Origin: Ignavibacteriales bacterium
Lineage (GTDB): Bacteria > Bacteroidota > Ignavibacteria > Ignavibacteriales > SURF-24
Assembly (NCBI GenBank): GCA_026390815.1
Contig: JAPLFH010000032.1
Span: 1 to 56,903, forward strand
Length of the DNA stretch: 56,903 nt
Reading direction: 5' to 3'
The notes beneath the pieces were generated by a model. It searched no databases, was not told where the DNA came from, and saw only the letters and a list, made by a program, of their open reading frames with translations. Below are positions 53,701 to 56,903 of this stretch, in pieces. The position numbers and the translations under genes are program-made. Every line of letters starts with the position of its first letter. Positions within the stretch are counted from its first letter, which is position 1.

Positions 53701-53874
53701 AGGGGCATACCGGCTGGTAGTGAGAAGAAACAAATGGGCTTTGGATTAAAAGGAATTACAGAAAGAATAAATTTCATTCATGGTCGTTTACATATTTTAT
53801 CTGCACCAAACGATGGAACAACTTTAAAAATTGAACTACCAATTATTGAGGGCATAATTGCAAAAAAAAGTTAG
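50722..53874 (+). CDS. two-component regulator propeller sensor kinase
   Basis: An approximately 1050-residue kinase. A signal sequence (LSVNCFSQ) leads into about 14 Reg_prop repeats (LWLGTQDGLNRYD-like) forming two propellers, and a Y_Y_Y domain (EYIFKVKASNSDGVWNN). One membrane helix lies near 797-817. HisKA_3 has RIAGELHDGIGQNLL (His855), and the HATPase has EGINNIIKHS, DDGRGIP and GFGLKGITERI. The start is set at ATG 50722 (or 50731), because upstream TTG codons add residues before the signal peptide. The NarL-type regulator overlaps its end by 17 bases. Confidence 0.9.
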   Translation: MISMINNSTIFLIFLYLSVNCFSQNFSNKFVHISLEAGLSQANVRCILQDKHGFLWLGTQDGLNRYDGYEFTVFKHNPSDSNSILGNLVTCLLEDRDGFLWIGTLGGLNKYDPINNRFTCFVPKPNNKNSLQGESVLSLYEDTDGTIWVGTYLGGVSKFDKRNNNFITYLHNKNVNSLSHNSVISICGDESGNLWMGTFGGGLNRYHKATEKFYNYKHNPNDNNSISSDIITSICFGSPDKLFIGTADGFNILNLKTNKIEIFRNNPQNNASLSGNDIQTVYKDKIGGIWIGTVEEGMNYFNEEEKKFVRFQKNENNLNSLSENNITSILLDRNGILWAGTNTSGLNKLLITTKKFDNFSSNPNSEFPLSNSSVRSIFEDRNENLWIGTDDGLNKFDPITKKLTKFFHNPLNKNSLSNSKVWAITEDRAGNFWIGTQQGLNKYHISQNKFVRFVNSYSDKNSIPFNLIRCVFNDGDSVLWLGTYGGGLIKFDQLRNKYKSYTNDPNDLTSIRDNIVLRIFEDSKSNIWLCTSLGLNLLNRTTGKFTRYFQTEQNQKLPAIKAIFAISEDKNNILWLGTLDAGLVKFDPVKNTVHYYSEKDGLQNDVIYGILIDRKENIWLSTNKGITKFNTKEEKFKNYDLKDGLASDEFNTGAFLINKKGKLFFGGINGLTSFYPDSLLENTFQPNIVVSKFRIFNKEINLKKFLLDGEQVALSYSDNYFSFEFTALDFTDPAKNQYAYKLEGADSGWIYSGTRRYAAYTNLEPGEYIFKVKASNSDGVWNNKGIAIKIFISPPYWKTWWFQSLSVLLFVSIVLVFIKTRFNQLKNEKEIQQQFSKQLIDSQEMERKRIAGELHDGIGQNLLIMNNRAKLGLKSKTDEDIKKQLENISDLALESIEDVRKIAYNLHPYNLDEFGLTNTIQSMLNKSSESSNIKFSVYTDNIDGLFPADVEINIFRIIQEGINNIIKHSDAEQGIVSINREKDKVVIIIRDDGRGIPAGSEKKQMGFGLKGITERINFIHGRLHILSAPNDGTTLKIELPIIEGIIAKKS

Positions 53875-54508
53875 CATAGTTATCGCCGATGACCATCCAA
53901 TTTTCAGAAAAGGTCTGTCAGAAATTATTTCTTCAGAGGAATCATTTATTATTTCTGCTGAGACCGGTGATGGAAAAACCGCTGTTAAATTAATAGAAAA
54001 GCTTAAACCGGATGTTGCAATACTTGATATCCGAATGCCAGGATTGACCGGGTTTGAAGTTGTAAATACGCTCCGCGGAAAAGAAATTGGAGTAAAGATT
54101 ATTTTCCTTACTATGCACAAAGAAGAGGAAGTATTTTTTCATGCAATGGATATTGGAGTTAGTGGATATGTGTTAAAAGAAAGTGCCACCGATGATATTA
54201 TTGAATGCATTAAAGGGGTGATAAATGGCAAGCATTATATAAGTCCGCAAATTTCTGATTTGCTCTTAAACCGAGAAAAACTTAGCAAAGATAAAATTGA
54301 GAAAACAGGATTAAATAAACTATCTCCTTCAGAACGACTGGTTTTAAAATTAATTTCTGAAAAGAAAACCAGTAAGGAAATAGCAGATGTTTTATTTATA
54401 AGCAAAAGAACTGTGGAAAATCACAGGATGAATATCTGTAATAAACTTGAACTGCACGGGATCAATTCATTAATAAAGTTTGCCATAGAAAACAAGCAGC
54501 TTTTCTAA
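53858..54508 (+). CDS. NarL/FixJ-family response regulator
   Basis: A 216-residue regulator. The receiver has IADDHPIFRKGL, the phospho-Asp in ILDIRMPGLTG, LTMH and VLKES. The C-terminal LuxR-type helix-turn-helix is LSPSERLVLKLISEKKTSKE, continuing IADVLFISKRTVENHR. The start is TTG at 53858 within the last codons of the propeller kinase gene. The HisKA_3 kinase and NarL-type regulator are the expected partner types. Confidence 0.93.
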   Translation: MQKKVSIVIADDHPIFRKGLSEIISSEESFIISAETGDGKTAVKLIEKLKPDVAILDIRMPGLTGFEVVNTLRGKEIGVKIIFLTMHKEEEVFFHAMDIGVSGYVLKESATDDIIECIKGVINGKHYISPQISDLLLNREKLSKDKIEKTGLNKLSPSERLVLKLISEKKTSKEIADVLFISKRTVENHRMNICNKLELHGINSLIKFAIENKQLF

Positions 54509-54545
54509 ATCCAACTCTAAATCAACATCTAATTTTTTCATTTGG

Positions 54546-54569
54546 CAGTCACGGTCCACACCGTGACTG
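54546..54569. repeat. CAGTCACGGT hairpin
   Basis: CAGTCACGGT / ACCGTGACTG form a perfect 10-bp stem with a 4-base loop. It starts 38 bases after the NarL-type gene. GTCACGG is shared with the larger inverted-repeat element that follows at 54600-54744. There is no T-run, so it is not a typical terminator. Confidence 0.6.
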
Positions 54570-54599
54570 AATTGTTCTGGTTGTGTATGTTTTGCGCTT

Positions 54600-54744
54600 C
54601 TGTCACGGATTGGGAGTCTGTCCGAGAACTTAGATTTGTTAAATTAATTTTCACAATATTGCATTTAAATAATTTATAACCCCCTCTTATTGGATTTTTA
54701 TTCTTGCAATACTAGTTCTCGGACAGGCTCTTGGTCCGTGACAG
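54600..54744. mobile_element. 145-bp inverted-repeat element with CTGTCACGG ends
   Basis: The ends CTGTCACGGATTGGGAGTCT... and (reverse complement of the right end) CTGTCACGGACCAAGAGCCT... match over about 33 bases with six or seven differences. About 80 AT-rich bases lie between them. A further GCCGAG/CTCGGC hairpin adjoins on the right (54744-54775). It occupies the 480-base gap before the receiver gene. No protein is encoded. Confidence 0.6.
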
Positions 54745-54988
54745 CCGAGCTGATTAGTTCTGCAACAGACTCGGCGGACAGGCGTGAGATGGTAAATATT
54801 GAATAATTGATCTAATTCCCCTTTTTATTTCTGATGTTTGACTTAACACTGGATTCATTCTTCAACTAACTTTTTAATTTGCCAGCACCTTTAACCTGAG
54901 TAGCTCTACTCATATAAAATAAGTACTTCCAACTATTTTCTTATTGATTAATACTTATCAATTTACTTACCGAAAAGAAGGTGTGTTT

Positions 54989-55333
54989 ATGAAAATAATG
55001 ATAGTTGATGACAATGCTGGAATCCGGCAGATGATTAAAGATTCCTTTTCCGGATTGTTTAAACAATTTTATGAATGCAGCAATGGTAAGCAGGCTGTTA
55101 ATGATTACAACAAATACAAACCGGATTGGGTACTAATGGATATTAAGATGAAAGAGATGAATGGAATTTCTGCAACGAATGAAATCGTGAAATCATATCC
55201 CGAAGCAAAAATAATTATTACAACAAATTTCAATGATGATTCGCTTAGAATTGCAGCAAGAGAAGCCGGAGCATTAGCTTATGTACTCAAGGAAAATTTA
55301 AGCTCAATTCAGGAAATAATTTTGGGTTACTAA
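54989..55333 (+). CDS. receiver-only (CheY-like) response regulator
   Basis: A 114-residue single REC domain: Asp7-Asp8, phospho-acceptor Asp51 (VLMDIKM), Thr79 and Lys101. There is no output domain. The ATG at 54989 is used, because AAGAAGG lies upstream and the codons before it are unlike a receiver start. It is followed 27 bases later by a large secreted repeat protein gene. It may take phosphate from the neighbouring kinase or act by protein contact. Confidence 0.88.
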   Translation: MKIMIVDDNAGIRQMIKDSFSGLFKQFYECSNGKQAVNDYNKYKPDWVLMDIKMKEMNGISATNEIVKSYPEAKIIITTNFNDDSLRIAAREAGALAYVLKENLSSIQEIILGY

Positions 55334-55359
55334 AAATAAATTTTATAGAGGGTAATAAA

Positions 55360-56903
55360 ATGAAGAATCTAATTTTTACAATCGCATTGATTCTGTTCTT
55401 GTGCGGTAATGCTTACACACAATGGACACAGCAGACAAGCCCGGTAAGTGTTGACTTTAATACAATTCATTTCTTTGATGCAAACAACGGTTGGGCTTTT
55501 GGTGGTTCTAATTCTGTTAAAACTACAAATGGCGGAACTACCTGGATTGATCAATCAACAAATTACGGTTTTAAAAAAGTAAGCGTAGTTGACCAAAACA
55601 CTGCATTTGCAATTGTTGGCGATAAATTTGTTTATGCTACAACAAACGGCGGTTCAACCTGGATTCAAAAAACCACACCGGCATGGGCTCCCCAATTAAA
55701 CACGCTTGATGGAATTTCATTCGTTTCTTCAACCACCGGTTATGTAGGTGGAACAAATGGATATATTTTTAAAACAACTAATGGCGGTACAAGCTGGAGT
55801 TTAGTTAATGCGGGAGGTTTTTATGTAAATGATTTATTCTTTCTTGACGAAAACAACGGTTGGAGCTGCAGACCAGGCGGGCAATGGACTAAAACAACAG
55901 ATGGAGGTGCTAACTGGACTGGTGGCACAGTAGGCAGCGAAAGTTTTTCCTCTGTTTTTGCTCTTGATGTGAATAACGCTTTTTTAGCAGGTGGAAATGG
56001 TACGGTTTATAAAACCAATAATGGAGGAACTAACTGGACGCTTTGCACCACCGGTATTACGAATGCTCTTTATGATATCCGTGCGATTGACAACCAAACA
56101 ATTTGGGCTGCCGATGATGCTGGAACTATTATTCATTCAACAAACGGTGGTACTACATGGAGCAGCCAGGCAAGCGGCGTTACTTCCATAATTAAATCAC
56201 TATTCTTTTTAGATGCAAATACAGGTTGGGCTTGCGGTTCTTCTAGTACTTTGCTGAAATATTCTAATGTTCCTAAAACGATAACCGTTATCTCTCCAAA
56301 CGGAGGAGAGAACTGGGAATATGGAACAACCCGTAACATAACCTGGACAAGCAGTAATGTAACAAATATTAAGATTGAAGTTACAACTAACAACGGAACA
56401 AACTGGAATGTAGTAACGGCAAGTACAAGTGCCGCAACCGGAAGCTATTTATGGTCTGTTAATTATGGACCATCGGCAAATTGTAAGATAAAAATTAGTG
56501 ACGCTGCAGATGCAACAGTAAATGATGTTAGTAATAATACTTTTACTGTATATGAAAAGTCGATTACTCTTACTTCACCCAATGGTGGAGAAAACTGGCG
56601 TGTAGGAACTCAACATAATATTACCTGGACAAGTAATTTTATTACAAATGTTTCAATCTATTATCAGACAACAAGCGGAAGTAGTTGGACACTTGTTGCG
56701 GCTTCTGTGGCGGCTGCAACTGGCAGTTATAGCTGGACAGTTCCAAATACTCCATCAACAACCTGTAAAGTACAAGTATGGGGAGATGGTGATGATGCCT
56801 TCATTGATGAAAGTGATAATACATTTAATATTTACCAGTCGGGTGTTACCGTTACTAGTCCAAACGGAGGAGAGGACTGGTTGGTTGGAACTAACCAGAA
56901 CAT
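55360..56903 (+). CDS. large secreted protein with YCF48-like and SPNGGE repeats (partial)
   Basis: An open frame runs from ATG 55360 to the window end (514 codons seen). It begins with a signal peptide ending GNAYTQ. Residues about 20-300 form a YCF48/BNR-like propeller of about seven repeats, each with NGWAFGG / KTTNGGTTW motifs. From about 306 come tandem modules of about 90 residues starting SPNGGENW..G....ITWTS; two are complete and a third begins at the edge. AGAGGG precedes the ATG. Proteins of this plan in related bacteria often end in a type IX secretion signal, which would lie outside this window. Confidence 0.88.
   Translation, partial: MKNLIFTIALILFLCGNAYTQWTQQTSPVSVDFNTIHFFDANNGWAFGGSNSVKTTNGGTTWIDQSTNYGFKKVSVVDQNTAFAIVGDKFVYATTNGGSTWIQKTTPAWAPQLNTLDGISFVSSTTGYVGGTNGYIFKTTNGGTSWSLVNAGGFYVNDLFFLDENNGWSCRPGGQWTKTTDGGANWTGGTVGSESFSSVFALDVNNAFLAGGNGTVYKTNNGGTNWTLCTTGITNALYDIRAIDNQTIWAADDAGTIIHSTNGGTTWSSQASGVTSIIKSLFFLDANTGWACGSSSTLLKYSNVPKTITVISPNGGENWEYGTTRNITWTSSNVTNIKIEVTTNNGTNWNVVTASTSAATGSYLWSVNYGPSANCKIKISDAADATVNDVSNNTFTVYEKSITLTSPNGGENWRVGTQHNITWTSNFITNVSIYYQTTSGSSWTLVAASVAAATGSYSWTVPNTPSTTCKVQVWGDGDDAFIDESDNTFNIYQSGVTVTSPNGGEDWLVGTNQN

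Overview
The window is AT-rich bacterial DNA. Several features point to the Bacteroidota/Chlorobiota/Ignavibacteriota side of the tree, most likely an Ignavibacteria-type genome. These are a DUF6588-type outer-membrane protein, a sensor kinase with a Reg_prop/Y_Y_Y ligand-binding region, a secreted protein with YCF48-like and SPNGGE repeats, frequent TTG starts, and many short palindromic or minisatellite-like repeats. The assignment comes from gene content and style only; there is no rRNA or tRNA in the window.

Layout. (1) Positions 1-4150 hold four nucleotidyltransferase (NTase) toxin-antitoxin modules, all on the minus strand: two AbiEii-type pairs (the first truncated at the edge of a probable IS630-like element) and two MntA/HepT pairs. 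A remnant of a sugar-1-phosphate cytidylyltransferase lies between them. (2) Positions 4320-9550 hold nucleotide-sugar genes: a UDP-HexNAc dehydrogenase, gmd and fcl on the minus strand, and wecB on the plus strand. All four carry an in-frame block of repeat-derived codons. (3) Positions 9800-21700 are housekeeping and metabolism: S9 peptidase, YkvA, NUDIX hydrolase, murI, a GlnD-type PII uridylyltransferase, a tyrosine phenol-lyase-like enzyme, queC-queF, an MFS transporter and tsaC. (4) Positions 21800-29500 are envelope and regulation: DUF6588 protein plus lipoprotein, an ECF sigma/anti-sigma pair, PspC, 5-formyl-THF cyclo-ligase, a soluble histidine kinase and an M16 peptidase relic.

(5) Positions 29800-38400 hold a TetR-controlled efflux locus read on the minus strand (tetR, hlyD, ATPase, tolC, ATPase, two permeases). 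It resembles cecR-ybhGFSR but has the dual ATPase split into two genes. Three repeat-type insertions sit in its spacers, one of them a REP-associated transposase bracketed by hairpins. (6) Positions 38460-45850 hold a methyltransferase, an orphan GroES-like protein, an M2-type metallopeptidase lipoprotein, two tandem PAP2 phosphatases and a two-component pair. (7) Positions 46000-56903 hold a 1198-residue glycosyltransferase/methyltransferase/polysaccharide-deacetylase fusion, a GH19 muramidase/chitinase-like enzyme, a propeller sensor kinase with its NarL-type regulator, a receiver-only regulator, and the start of a large secreted repeat protein that runs off the window.

The observations most worth following are the repeat peptides in four consecutive sugar genes, the two-copy 170-bp inverted-repeat element, the REP-transposase unit inside the exporter locus, the trifunctional GT2/MTase/NodB fusion, and the phenol-lyase-type active site of the tryptophanase homologue.
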